DNA of 64,000 nt, taken from Hassallia byssoidea VB512170. GTDB taxonomy: Bacteria; Cyanobacteriota; Cyanobacteriia; Cyanobacteriales; Nostocaceae. A program made the position numbers and the translations under genes. Positions within the stretch are counted from its first letter, which is position 1. Every line of letters begins with the position of its first letter. Location of the stretch: positions 1-64,000 of the forward strand of contig NZ_JTCM02000023.1 of NCBI RefSeq assembly GCF_000817785.2, read 5' to 3'. Of this stretch, positions 26,701 to 34,479 are shown in pieces. The notes beneath the pieces are model-generated. The model ran no database searches and had not been told where the DNA came from. It saw only the letters and a list, made by a program, of their open reading frames with translations.

Positions 26701-27694
26701 ACAATTTTGGTCGCTAGTAACAGTCAATCCCTTAAAAAATAGCGAAGGTAGAATTTACCGATTGGTGGGAACAGTCTTTGATATCACCGAGCGCAAACTA
26801 GCAGAAACTCAGTTAAAGCAACAAGCAGAAGATTTAGAAAAAACTCTCACTGAACTCCAACGCACACAAATGCAACTTATTCAGAGCGAGAAAATGTCTG
26901 GTTTAGGTCAACTTGTAGCAGGTGTTGCTCACGAAATCAATAACCCTGTAAATTTTATTTACGGCAACCTTACTTATGCTAACGACTACATCGAAGATTT
27001 ATTAAGATTAGTACAGTTATATGAGCAACATTATCCCGATCCGGTTTTGTCAATTCAAGAATTAGCTGAAGATATAGACTTAAATTTCTTGATAGATGAC
27101 TTACGCAAACTTCTCAAATCAATGAAAGTTGGTGCAGAGCGCATTCGGGAAATTGTCTTATCTCTACGCACCTTTTCCCGCATGGATGAAGCGGAGATGA
27201 AAGAAGTAGATATCCATGAAGGTCTTGATAGCACGCTGATGATTTTAGAACATCGCATCAAAGCTAAACCTGACCGTATAGCTATTGAAGTGATCAAAGA
27301 ATATGGTAACTTGCCTTTGGTGGAATGTTATGCCGGACAACTCAACCAAGTATTTATGAATATTTTGGCGAATGCGATCGATGCTTTGGAAGAGTCATTA
27401 GTAAATGAGTCGGAAAAATTGACAACTCCGCAGATTCGTATTTGTACGGAACTTATTTCCGGCGATCGCGTCAAAATTAGCATTGCCGATAATGGATTGG
27501 GAATATCATCAGCCATAAAACCGCGATTATTTGACCCTTTCTTTACCACCAAAGCGATTGGTAAAGGCACTGGTATGGGGCTTTCGATTAGCTACCAAAT
27601 TATCAGCGATCGGCACGGCGGCTCTTTGGAATGTATTTCACAGCCACGAGCCGGTGCTGAGTTCGCGATCGCAATTCCTTTATGCCAACGATAA
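23786..27694 (+). CDS. Multi-PAS sensor histidine kinase
   Basis: A cytoplasmic kinase of 1302 residues from the GTG at 23786 (an ATG at 23819 would remove 11). After a short coiled coil there is a PAS domain (about 76-198), a second PAS with PAC (203-330), another coiled coil, a third PAS (375-490), then four successive PAS-PAC units of exactly 129 residues each (496-624, 625-753, 754-882, 883-1011). A HisKA-type dimerisation segment follows with phosphoacceptor His1049 in GVAHEINNPVNFI, then the ATPase with its N box (NQVFMNILANAIDAL), DNGLGI and GKGTGMGLSI. No membrane segment is seen. A STAS protein and a REC-PP2C phosphatase follow, suggesting one signalling locus; no cognate receiver is fused. 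Confidence 0.9.
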   Translation: MDETLTQGTSGMQKDNNRNESVSQLEVLSDNCPPRQQLNEELEARVEERTAELNRVVVQLQEEVKKRIEIENKLRSSEQFLQLVIDSIPQLIFWKDRNSVYLGCNQKFARKAGVGLPENIIGKTDYDLPWKKEETEWFRECDGRVMESDIPELHIIEPQKTADGKQTWVDTNKIPLRDADGNVVGILGTAEDISERKQIEEALRQSEAKLQKLSANVPGMLYQFMLDPDGSFSFPFISSGSYQVYGLTPEEIQADPNRILSLFDLIQREKYEQSITVSAQTLQPWHWEGQIVMPRGQVKWLQAASRPELQADRSIIWDGLVMDVTHIKQTEEALQQAYAELERRVEERTQELVQSNQALQAEIADRQQIEAALMLYKQAVESSYDAIGIADANGNHIYQNPAFSKLYECETPQAFIEFGGIPSVITDPKIVEEIQQTIISGESWIGEVQQKSVSGRMMQTLLKSYPIKDFTGKNIGFVGAITDITERKRALSALREQEQFLRSMYDGVEHVIFLVDVLENNDFYYAGWNTAAENVTGMSSAEIAGKTLEYVHGAVEGAKVRQRYTKCLEIKVSISYEECLTFEGKETWWLTTINPLQDSEGRIYRLVGTTFNISDRKRAETQLQQQEEFLRTVFDGSENPIFVVDVQEDGEFCHVAYNSAAERATGLSSAEVIGKTPEQLHGAVPGAAVRRNFASCQETRKSITYEECLTFYGEETWWLTTINPLQHSEGKIYRLVGTTFNISERKRAEATLLEQEQFLRSVFQGSENPIFVIDVLFDGDFRYVGWNTATERVTGLSSALVIGKTPEYVHGAIEGAAVRQRYTNCLKAGIPISYEECLTLQGEETFWLTTINPLQDSEGRIYRLVGTTLNISDRKRAEATLLEQEQFLRCVYDGSENSLFVVDVLFDGDFRYAGWNAATERNTGLLSAEIVGKTPEESLGEVQGVQARQQYLKCLQANAPYTSEECHTFLGKQFWSLVTVNPLKNSEGRIYRLVGTVFDITERKLAETQLKQQAEDLEKTLTELQRTQMQLIQSEKMSGLGQLVAGVAHEINNPVNFIYGNLTYANDYIEDLLRLVQLYEQHYPDPVLSIQELAEDIDLNFLIDDLRKLLKSMKVGAERIREIVLSLRTFSRMDEAEMKEVDIHEGLDSTLMILEHRIKAKPDRIAIEVIKEYGNLPLVECYAGQLNQVFMNILANAIDALEESLVNESEKLTTPQIRICTELISGDRVKISIADNGLGISSAIKPRLFDPFFTTKAIGKGTGMGLSISYQIISDRHGGSLECISQPRAGAEFAIAIPLCQR
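25271..26818 (+). repeat. Four tandem 387-bp PAS-coding repeats
   Basis: Units start at 25271, 25658, 26045 and 26432, each beginning with a GAGCAAGARCARTT-like sequence and each 387 bp long. The ends of units 1-3 share almost identical DNA (TTACCGATTGGTGGGGACAA). The uniform length without any indel and the conserved junctions show recent internal duplication within the kinase gene. Confidence 0.9.
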
Positions 27695-28229
27695 ATTATT
27701 ACCATTATCTTGCCAAATTACTTAATCTGAAGATAACATTGCGCTAATAACATCAAGCTTCTCTATGAAGTTCCTTAACCGTGACATAACTTTAAATTAA
27801 AAATATCATACCTAGCAAGTTAAGTAAGTCGGCGCTAATATGTCAAGCTATGTTAAGAAATTTCAATGTAGGACTTGAAATTAAAAATATCATACCTAGC
27901 AGGTAGTAGTTATCAGTTAATATTTTCTCATTTTTAATTAGATGAATGTAATGAAATATTTAGGCTTAGAGTTGAGTTGTTTTCTATTGCCTATTATTAA
28001 GTCATCCAACCTGACTTCAAAATAACAGCTCGGAAAAATGAGATTTTCATGCGTGCTGAGAAAACGCACTTCACGAGGGCAACTTGATTATTTATTATCT
28101 AAAATTCCTTTCCGTTAATTAATCATTAATTATTTTTATTTGGCAACATTTCTTCAAATGAATTATGATTGGTACATACATGCCGATCCAAAAGCTGTAT
28201 CATTTATACCAACAACTGCCTGAGATATT
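27695..28229. other. Gap between kinase and STAS genes, with a direct repeat
   Basis: About 535 AT-rich bases with no credible gene. A 24-base sequence beginning AAATTAAAAATATCATACCT occurs identically at 27794-27817 and 27878-27901, 84 bases apart. The rest shows no recognisable feature; the STAS gene promoter should lie in its right part. Confidence 0.6.
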
Positions 28230-28556
28230 ATGAGTCCTTTAATCAAAGTTTTTCAACCCAGTGGAATTTTAGACGCCAGTGAATCCCAAGAATTTCGCCA
28301 AGAAATTACTGAAATTGCAGACAGCGGTGCGAAAATTGTCTTAGTTGATTTTCAAAATGTGACTTTTATGGATAGTTCCGGACTGGGGGCTTTAGTGTTA
28401 GCTTTCAAAGCTTTACGAGCTGCGGACATTAAACTTGTTATCTGCTCGATTAATGAACAAGTCAGGATATTATTTGAACTGACTGGTATGGATAAGGTAT
28501 TTGAAATATTTCCCAGCCAAGAAGAATTTAATCAGAATGTACTCTCGATAATTTAA
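28230..28556 (+). CDS. STAS-domain anti-sigma factor antagonist
   Basis: A 108-residue single-domain protein of the SpoIIAA/RsbV type. It has the core VLVDFQNVTFMDSSGLGALVLAF, in which a serine of DSSG (residues 48-51) is the expected phosphorylation site for a partner-switching kinase, followed by the LVICSINEQVRILFELTGMDKVFEIF segment. Unphosphorylated forms normally bind an anti-sigma/kinase. It converges with the REC-PP2C gene, and the two stop codons abut exactly (28556 and 28557). That gene encodes the phosphatase expected to act on such a protein. Confidence 0.9.
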   Translation: MSPLIKVFQPSGILDASESQEFRQEITEIADSGAKIVLVDFQNVTFMDSSGLGALVLAFKALRAADIKLVICSINEQVRILFELTGMDKVFEIFPSQEEFNQNVLSII

Positions 28557-29693
28557 TTAGTCAAATTTTATCTGGAGGATAGATAAATCATCATCAAAAG
28601 CCTCTTTGGAGTTTAAATCGGTTAGGTAATTTAGTACCTCGTCGAGTTGCCTTTCACCGGCATGTTCTAACTCGATCAGCATCTGAATGAAAGCGTCTAA
28701 ACTCCAAAGTGTTCCATCTGATTTAGTGATTTCGTAAACGCCATCACTAAAGATATAAAGAGTGCTGCACTCTTCAATATTGCAAAATCCATCAACATAT
28801 TTTGCTTCCGGAAACATTCCAACTGGCATTCCGGGAGTTCTTAATTGTTTGACTTCGGTAACGTTAAGAGATTTGCTCGTTATTAAGATTGCTGGAGGAT
28901 GACCAGCACTAGAGTAAATTAACTGACGCTTGATGCGGTTGTAAACTCCATACCAGATTGTGAAATATTTGTCATTTTGATAATTCATCTGAAAAGTGTC
29001 GTTTAACGCTCTAAGTACCTCACTAGGTTGATAGTAATTGAGACTTTTGAGAGCGCGGGAACGAAGCAAATTCAGCACAGATATAGAGGGAAGAGTGGCT
29101 TTAAGTCCATGTCCGGCGGTATCAAGTAGATAAATTGCCATATAATCAGGATCGAGCCAGTAGTAATCGAAACAATCGCCGCCGAGTTGTCGTGAGGGAA
29201 TAAAGCGAGAATTGATGGTGAGGAGTTCTGACATCGGCTGAGGCAAAAGAGAACGCACATATTCGGCAGCTTCTGCCATTTCCGCTTCTAAAAGTAGCTT
29301 TTGAGATTGCAAATCTCGACTTAATTGATGCAGACGCAATCCTGCTCTTACTCGCGCTTGCAATTCATTCTGCTCGATGGGTTTGGTGATAAAATCATCA
29401 GCACCTGCATCTAATCCCTTGACGCGATCGGCTACGGAATCTAAAGATGTTAATAAAATAAAGAATGTTGTCGATAAATTCGGATCTGTCTTGATGTAAT
29501 GGCAGACTTCCAGCCCATTTAATCCTGGCATAATCCAATCACAAATAATTAATGCCGGCTGGCAAGCAAGTACTTTTGCGATTCCTTCAGAACCATTGCT
29601 GGCAGCGATTACCTCATAACCCTGTTTTTCCAACATCCTTTTCAGCAGGATTTGTACTGAACGGTCATCATCAATTACTACGATTTGAAACAT
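28557..29693 (-). CDS. Response regulator with PP2C/SpoIIE phosphatase domain
   Basis: An RsbU/RssB-like protein of 378 residues. The receiver domain (about 1-120) has the acidic pocket VIDDD (residues 6-10), phosphoacceptor Asp52 in IICDWIMPG and Lys in FITKPIE. A linker helix (about 125-170) leads to a SpoIIE-type PP2C domain with GGDCFDYYWLD and YLLDTAGHG near the metal site, and FSDGVYE and DDDLSILQI at its end. Such proteins dephosphorylate STAS antagonists when their receiver is phosphorylated. The ATG at 29693 is chosen; the frame upstream reads through tandem repeats and is not coding. Confidence 0.9.
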   Translation of the reverse strand: MFQIVVIDDDRSVQILLKRMLEKQGYEVIAASNGSEGIAKVLACQPALIICDWIMPGLNGLEVCHYIKTDPNLSTTFFILLTSLDSVADRVKGLDAGADDFITKPIEQNELQARVRAGLRLHQLSRDLQSQKLLLEAEMAEAAEYVRSLLPQPMSELLTINSRFIPSRQLGGDCFDYYWLDPDYMAIYLLDTAGHGLKATLPSISVLNLLRSRALKSLNYYQPSEVLRALNDTFQMNYQNDKYFTIWYGVYNRIKRQLIYSSAGHPPAILITSKSLNVTEVKQLRTPGMPVGMFPEAKYVDGFCNIEECSTLYIFSDGVYEITKSDGTLWSLDAFIQMLIELEHAGERQLDEVLNYLTDLNSKEAFDDDLSILQIKFD

Positions 29694-29743
29694 GGGAAAT
29701 GACGGGTAAGAATAAATAATAATTTTTGTAAAATAAAATGTGG

Positions 29744-29862
29744 TAATGGGGAATGGGGAATGGGGAATGGGGTAATGGAGAATGGGTAATGGGGAATTAG
29801 TTTTCGTCAATCACCAATTACCAATTACCAATTCTCAATTCCCAATTCCCAATTCCCAATTT
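29744..29862. repeat. Tandem GGGGAAT-type repeats with complementary second half
   Basis: Seven-base GGGGAAT/GGGTAAT units are followed about 30 bases later by CAATTACC/CAATTCC units, so the two halves can pair. Same family as 2563-2673. Confidence 0.8.
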
Positions 29863-29879
29863 TTTCCAGTCATAAAACA

Positions 29880-30647
29880 TTATGGCGGTGAAAGGGGATT
29901 CAGCCACAAGAGCATTGCGCGTTTTAGTTGATTTAAGTCGCGGTAAACTTCTTGTTTAAACCACTGTCCCAAAGCATCAATGGGAGTGAATGATGCTCCA
30001 GGTTGCCATTTAACATCTTGACCCAAGGGTGTAACATGACTTCCAGGCAGGGTTTGTGCTGTCACCATCTCCGGAAAGCGTTGTTGTAATATTTCCTTTA
30101 AAGCTGCTGATTGGTCAAGAGTGTCGTTACTAAATTTTATTAACAAGTTGCGACGGACGTTGTAGCGCTCTTGCACAAGTTTGTTAGTTTCCAACGGTGA
30201 AGGAGTAAACTCGATCGCAAAGGTTGTGTTAAATTGTTCGACTAAAGGGATAGCATCCCGTGCAGCGTAGTTGTTAAAGGATATAAGAATATTACCTGCG
30301 CGTTCTACACTCAAGGTACTGCCGATGAGTAAGTGGAGTTTGCAACCCATGCTGTGTCCCAATCCGTAGATGGGGAGGTAGCGCTTGCGTAATGCTGAGG
30401 AATCGTGTAGACGTTCGATAACGCGATCGAAGTTTAACTGTACAGATTTAGCGATCGCTATATGATCCAGCGTGTTGACAAATGGCGTGGCAATGATAAC
30501 ATAGCCTTTTTCCGCCAGCTGTTCTAACAACCAACGGTAAGTCAGGTGAGGTGCTGTAGCGACGAATGCACCACCCAGGAAATGGATGATACCGATGGGA
30601 TTTCGGGGAATTAACACCCAATTGCCTTGAATTTCTTTCCAGTCCAT
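29880..30647 (-). CDS. DUF1350 family protein (alpha/beta-hydrolase-like)
   Basis: A 255-residue protein of a family found in cyanobacteria and plastids. The opening WVLIPRNPIGIIHFLGGAFVATAP and the elbow GHSMGCKLHLL are characteristic. The second has the G-x-S-x-G form of a serine hydrolase nucleophile; a late SHVTPLGQD may carry the His. No enzymatic activity is established for the family to my knowledge. The gene is on the same strand as, and downstream of, a G-rich repeat tract. Confidence 0.82.
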   Translation of the reverse strand: MDWKEIQGNWVLIPRNPIGIIHFLGGAFVATAPHLTYRWLLEQLAEKGYVIIATPFVNTLDHIAIAKSVQLNFDRVIERLHDSSALRKRYLPIYGLGHSMGCKLHLLIGSTLSVERAGNILISFNNYAARDAIPLVEQFNTTFAIEFTPSPLETNKLVQERYNVRRNLLIKFSNDTLDQSAALKEILQQRFPEMVTAQTLPGSHVTPLGQDVKWQPGASFTPIDALGQWFKQEVYRDLNQLKRAMLLWLNPLSPP

Positions 30648-30701
30648 ACCGATGAGCGATCGCTCTAATTTAATGTTTCTTTATATTAGACTGTGCGCGA
30701 C

Positions 30702-30846
30702 TGGAGTGGGGGAGAGGGGGGGATGGGGAGATGGGGAGAGGGGGGGATGGGGGGACAAGGAAGACAAGGGAGACAAGGAAGACGAAAAGACAAACTCCCC
30801 TGCCCCCTGCCCCCTGCCCCCTGCCCCCTGCCCCTTGTCTCCTAAT
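30702..30846. repeat. Low-complexity purine tract with mirrored pyrimidine tract
   Basis: Units of GGGGGAGA, GATGGGGAGAG and ACAAGGAAGACAAGGGAG are followed by five GCCCCCT units. Similar repeats occur at 53375-53562. The strand asymmetry makes long open frames by chance (for example 30652-30936), which are not genes. Confidence 0.85.
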
Positions 30847-30847
30847 C

Positions 30848-31567
30848 TTACCCCTGACTCTGCAACCTTCTCATTTCAAGCTGCACGTCTAACGCAATTT
30901 CCAATGCTTCATTTAGTAACCTTCCATGTTCAGTAGCTTGTTCGCTAACTTGCATTGCCGATAGAGTCGGTAAATTGTTTGCAAATAAATCTGTATTTTT
31001 GATAATAAAATTTTTATTCTCTCTTAAAATTCTTTCTGTTTTCAAAGCGCGAATTAAATCATTTTTTGTTAATTTAAGTGCGTCAAGTACTTTTTCTCTT
31101 TCCTTTAAAGTTACTCCCGGATTGCCAGCTTCTTCTATTTGATCGTTGATATCTATTGCTTTAATTACAGCATTATATCTTTCAACATCATTTAAAAGAA
31201 TTTCCAAAGATGGTGTAATATGTTTTTTGAGGATTTTAATTTGTCTTTTCCACCAAAAGTATAATATACTTTGCGTTATCCCACCTCCAATTAAACTTAA
31301 TATTATTAACAATATCCATGAGGGAATTGTTACCCATGTAGCAAATACCTTAAGCATTACATCCAATATCAGATAGCTAAAAACAAATATAGAAAATCCA
31401 ATAAATACTACAGTAGCACCTTCAGAACCTTTGATTTTTTCTATAAATATCTCTCCCAATCTTTTGATAGGGTTAACAATTATCCTTAGTTCGTCTTTCA
31501 CAGGTAGATTTGTTAATTTTTGTAGTTGCTTTTGGCTAATCTCCAAGCCTTGTAAATCATCCCTCAC
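30848..31567 (-). CDS. Hypothetical two-TM membrane protein
   Basis: A 239-residue protein with no recognised domain. After about 50 residues of amphipathic helix, two hydrophobic segments (about 52-75, GATVVFIGFSIFVFSYLIL start, and 82-105, SWILLIILSLIGGGITQSI) form a hairpin. The C-terminal half is charged helical sequence with heptad-like spacing (about 110-235), probably cytoplasmic. Codon content and composition suggest a real gene. The last few codons enter the adjacent repeat region. Function unknown. Confidence 0.6.
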   Translation of the reverse strand: MRDDLQGLEISQKQLQKLTNLPVKDELRIIVNPIKRLGEIFIEKIKGSEGATVVFIGFSIFVFSYLILDVMLKVFATWVTIPSWILLIILSLIGGGITQSILYFWWKRQIKILKKHITPSLEILLNDVERYNAVIKAIDINDQIEEAGNPGVTLKEREKVLDALKLTKNDLIRALKTERILRENKNFIIKNTDLFANNLPTLSAMQVSEQATEHGRLLNEALEIALDVQLEMRRLQSQG

Positions 31568-32110
31568 AGCTTTCCTATCCTCGCGAAAAGAGTTGTTTAG
31601 TATTATATAACAATCGTCATTATGTAAAATCCGCTAATTTTGCATTTTGTCAAGCTTTATCAATAAAACTTATTTTATGTCAATTAGTATACATTCATTT
31701 TGTAATAAAATGAAACAGGAAATATTCTTGTTTGGACAAACAGCTTATCTGATTGAAGAGATAATGGTAAAAAGTATACCTAACTAGTGTGATGTCATAT
31801 AGCTTTAAAGGCTGCGCCGTGAAAAAATAGACAAAAATATGAGATTTCGTTAAATAGACTTACTTTATTGCCCATTTTCTTAGCTTAGAAGCATGACTAG
31901 ACAAGTCCTCCAGATTAACTCGTTACTATTGTAGCCAGACTTATGAAGCAAGAGCTACGCTGTTAGATATTTAATTGACACGTCTGGGTTGATAGAGAAG
32001 CTGAGTTAGTACTACTGACGAATTTCTTTAATAAACTCAGTTCTTGCTTCAAGTATTGAGGGCATTAAAACACAAGTTGCGAATAAATTTACATTTAATT
32101 CTGGTAGCAA
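31568..32110. other. AT-rich gap of about 540 bp
   Basis: No gene, repeat or structured RNA is evident. Upstream of the membrane-protein gene the sequence has many stop codons in all frames. A short minus-strand frame at about 32018-32068 (MPSILEARTEFIKEIRQ) may be a remnant of a toxin/antitoxin or transposase gene, but is too short to name. Confidence 0.4.
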
Positions 32111-32602
32111 TTAACTACCGGAAATCTGTTCATAATTATCATCGCGGAGTCGATAGAAAGATAACTGGTTATTTTCCCAAAACCAAACTTCGGTGATTTG
32201 AAAGCGTTTGTATTTTTCTAGTTTATCTATGCTGCCACTGGTAATATTAATTTCAATTGCTAAATCGGGATTTTCTTTCTTTTGTCCTAAATAATAAGAT
32301 TCATCAGGTTCAAATGAAGCACCTTTTTCTTGAGAACGACGAATAGCGCTACCTACAGGGATAAAATTTATACCCATTTCGCACAAATAGAGTTCTAGCA
32401 AAAAACCAATAATGGTTTTCAGCATTTCATGTTCTTCACCCAAAGTCATAAACTGTATATATCCATCCACGTAAGTTATGCTTAAACTAGGCGATGTCAT
32501 TAAGGCTTCTATTTTCTCAAGTTCTTGCCAAGTATAATAACCAGGTAGGAGAAACTGCTGTTCTTTGAGTGTGGTGGCTTTATCTGCGAGTTGTGGAGTC
32601 AT
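32111..32602 (-). CDS. Uma2 family PD-(D/E)xK protein
   Basis: A 163-residue member of the Uma2/DUF820 family, abundant in cyanobacteria and related to PD-(D/E)xK nucleases. It has the opening YTWQELEKIEAL, EEHEMLKTIIGFLLE, the motif PDLAIEINITSGS (Asp and Glu of the active site), and KLEKYKRFQITEVWFW, where the Lys and the final W-x-W are typical. Length is somewhat short of the common 185-190 residues. The biological role of the family remains unclear; some copies are carried by mobile elements. An unrelated-length paralog lies at 61645. Confidence 0.83.
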   Translation of the reverse strand: MTPQLADKATTLKEQQFLLPGYYTWQELEKIEALMTSPSLSITYVDGYIQFMTLGEEHEMLKTIIGFLLELYLCEMGINFIPVGSAIRRSQEKGASFEPDESYYLGQKKENPDLAIEINITSGSIDKLEKYKRFQITEVWFWENNQLSFYRLRDDNYEQISGS

Positions 32603-32755
32603 AGCGATGCCTGCGGCGGTAAACTATGCACTTTCTATTGCTACTGTTTTTATTGTGCCTGATAAAGCAACTGATTTATAGTTTCTGCTGCATCCACAGC
32701 TTTGACGTGATTAAAGCGATCGCCTAAAATAGCGAATAGCGCAACTTCAGATGAA

Positions 32756-33274
32756 CTACCTCTTAATCAGGGTGAATAGAGAATAGCCACCGACAGCAAA
32801 AATAAAAACGGAAGCGGCAGAAAAGATTACTACATCCCTTAAAATAAATAAAATCCAATCTTTTCTTAGTTCCTGTTTAGACTTGAGTTCCCGCAGCTTT
32901 CGCTCAAGCACTACATCTTCTTGTGACTGGGAGTTTGCAATACTACGGCTGTCATATATATCTTTGATGATATTTTCTGTAGTGCGTTTGTCTTCCCAAG
33001 TGCCAAATTTTTCTATCAATGTTTCCAGAGGATGTATTTTTGGTGATGCTTCAGAAGGCATTATTATTTCATTTGCAATCAATTGATCTGCTTCAGCAAT
33101 CCCTAATTTCTTAGTTTGCTCTTTAGCTATCACCATGACTTGCATTAAGGTTATAGCTTGACGCAGAACATCGCTTTTACTTCCGCCAATCTTATTCGCT
33201 AGTTCTTCTAATATCTCGTTAAGTTCAGGTGACAAATCTAAGTTTAAGCGAACCATATCTTCAGCTTCATTCAT
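32756..33274 (-). CDS. Ribbon-helix-helix protein with C-terminal membrane anchor
   Basis: A 172-residue protein of unusual architecture. Residues 7-48 look like a CopG/MetJ-type ribbon-helix-helix domain (MVRLNLDLSPELNEILEELANKIGG, then SKSDVLRQAITLM). A charged linker of about 85 residues follows. Residues 145-170 form one transmembrane helix (VVIFSAASVFIFAVGGYSLF) just before the C-terminus (TLIKR). This suggests a DNA-binding or oligomerising domain tethered to the inner membrane from the cytoplasmic side. No partner toxin is visible alongside. Function unknown. Confidence 0.65.
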   Translation of the reverse strand: MNEAEDMVRLNLDLSPELNEILEELANKIGGSKSDVLRQAITLMQVMVIAKEQTKKLGIAEADQLIANEIIMPSEASPKIHPLETLIEKFGTWEDKRTTENIIKDIYDSRSIANSQSQEDVVLERKLRELKSKQELRKDWILFILRDVVIFSAASVFIFAVGGYSLFTLIKR

Positions 33275-33344
33275 GGTTCCATCTTTATCTAAAATATTAA
33301 ATACATTATAGTTCGCAGGCGCGGCAATATTTAGGGCGATCGCG

Positions 33345-33432
33345 CTTCGTTAAATCATAAATTTGTGTAGCCCCAGACTTCCAGTCTGAGGGGTAGAAGT
33401 TTTGTATAAATTTGTAAAATGAGTTAACGAAG
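33345..33432. repeat. Nested palindromic element
   Basis: CTTCGTTAA at 33345-33353 is inverted as TTAACGAAG at 33424-33432. Inside is a second palindrome, CCCCAGACT-TCC-AGTCTG-A-GGGG. The nested arrangement resembles a small non-autonomous insertion. Confidence 0.6.
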
Positions 33433-33465
33433 TAACGTACCGACATTATTGTAATACTGAATATT

Positions 33466-34320
33466 TCAAGTATATAAAAATAATAAAAGGTTTACTTTGT
33501 CATCGTAAATAGCATCTTTTAATCGATTGAGAATATTAATAATATCGCATCTAAGCCTTAACTTTAAATTGATGACGGAACTTTTCATTTCAAGGTAGTC
33601 CCAGTCTAAGCCAGTTAAATCTGATAAACTAATTTTAAACTCGTGGAATCGATAAGAGTCTCCCTGACTATAATATTTATCTTCATCTTCATCATCGCTA
33701 CATTTGAGAGCATCATAAAACGACTCATAACCAATATCAATGATAGCATCACAAAATGAATCAAAACTCCTTGCTATTTTTAGATATTGAATATGGTCAC
33801 ACCTAACAAAAGTTTGATCGTCATACCAAAAACCCATATAGAATTCAGGATCAAAATCTTCAGTCCAAATAGTAGAACTGTTATAATGAGCATATTCTAA
33901 GTTAGCTCCTCGTAAGTCCGCATTTCGGAAATCGGCTGACTCTAAATAAGCACTAGACAAGTTAGCATTACGTAAATTTGCTTGATAGAGATTAGCTCCT
34001 GTCAATTGGGCATATTCTAAGTTAGCTTGACTAAGATTTGCTGAGTTTAAATTAGCCTCATCGCAATAAGCATTATTAAGATTTGCCGCAAAAAGATTTG
34101 CGGCAAAAAGATTAGCACCCGTAAAGTCAGTATCACTCAAATCACATTGACTCAGATTTACTTGGGACAAATTAGCACCACTTAAGTTAACGCAACTTAA
34201 GTTAACGCAACTTAGGTCAACTCCTTGCAAGTTAGCTCTACTCAGGTCAACGTCATCTTTAAGACCGTTAAAATCCCTCTCGCCAGCAGCATACCGTTTT
34301 AAAAGTTCTTCAACATTCAT
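33466..34320 (-). CDS. Pentapeptide-repeat protein with unique C-terminal domain
   Basis: A 284-residue protein. After a short helix (MNVEELLKRYAAGERDF, a frequent cyanobacterial pentapeptide leader) about 22 repeats of A(N/D)LxX form a right-handed beta-helix up to residue about 150. The C-terminal 130 residues are not repeats and include an acidic stretch (CSDDEDEDKYY) and a phenylalanine-rich segment (SFDSFCDAIIDIGYESFYDAL). Pentapeptide solenoids act in protein interactions or DNA mimicry; function here is unknown. The ATG at 34320 replaces a 14-residue upstream extension. Confidence 0.8.
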   Translation of the reverse strand: MNVEELLKRYAAGERDFNGLKDDVDLSRANLQGVDLSCVNLSCVNLSGANLSQVNLSQCDLSDTDFTGANLFAANLFAANLNNAYCDEANLNSANLSQANLEYAQLTGANLYQANLRNANLSSAYLESADFRNADLRGANLEYAHYNSSTIWTEDFDPEFYMGFWYDDQTFVRCDHIQYLKIARSFDSFCDAIIDIGYESFYDALKCSDDEDEDKYYSQGDSYRFHEFKISLSDLTGLDWDYLEMKSSVINLKLRLRCDIINILNRLKDAIYDDKVNLLLFLYT

Positions 34321-34479
34321 ATTTATCCTACTGAAAATGACATAAAAAACGCAGATACACAAGTTTCAAATCTAACTAATTGCGTGTATCTGCGTCAAAC
34401 GCAAATGTACGGACATCAACGCAATTTTTTAGCGTTTGTATACGTATAAATGCAATAAAATGCAGAAATAATTTTAGCT

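Noticed and set aside
30652-30936. 94-codon open frame
   Set aside because: Encoded by purine/pyrimidine repeat units; gives Gly/Asp and Pro runs only.
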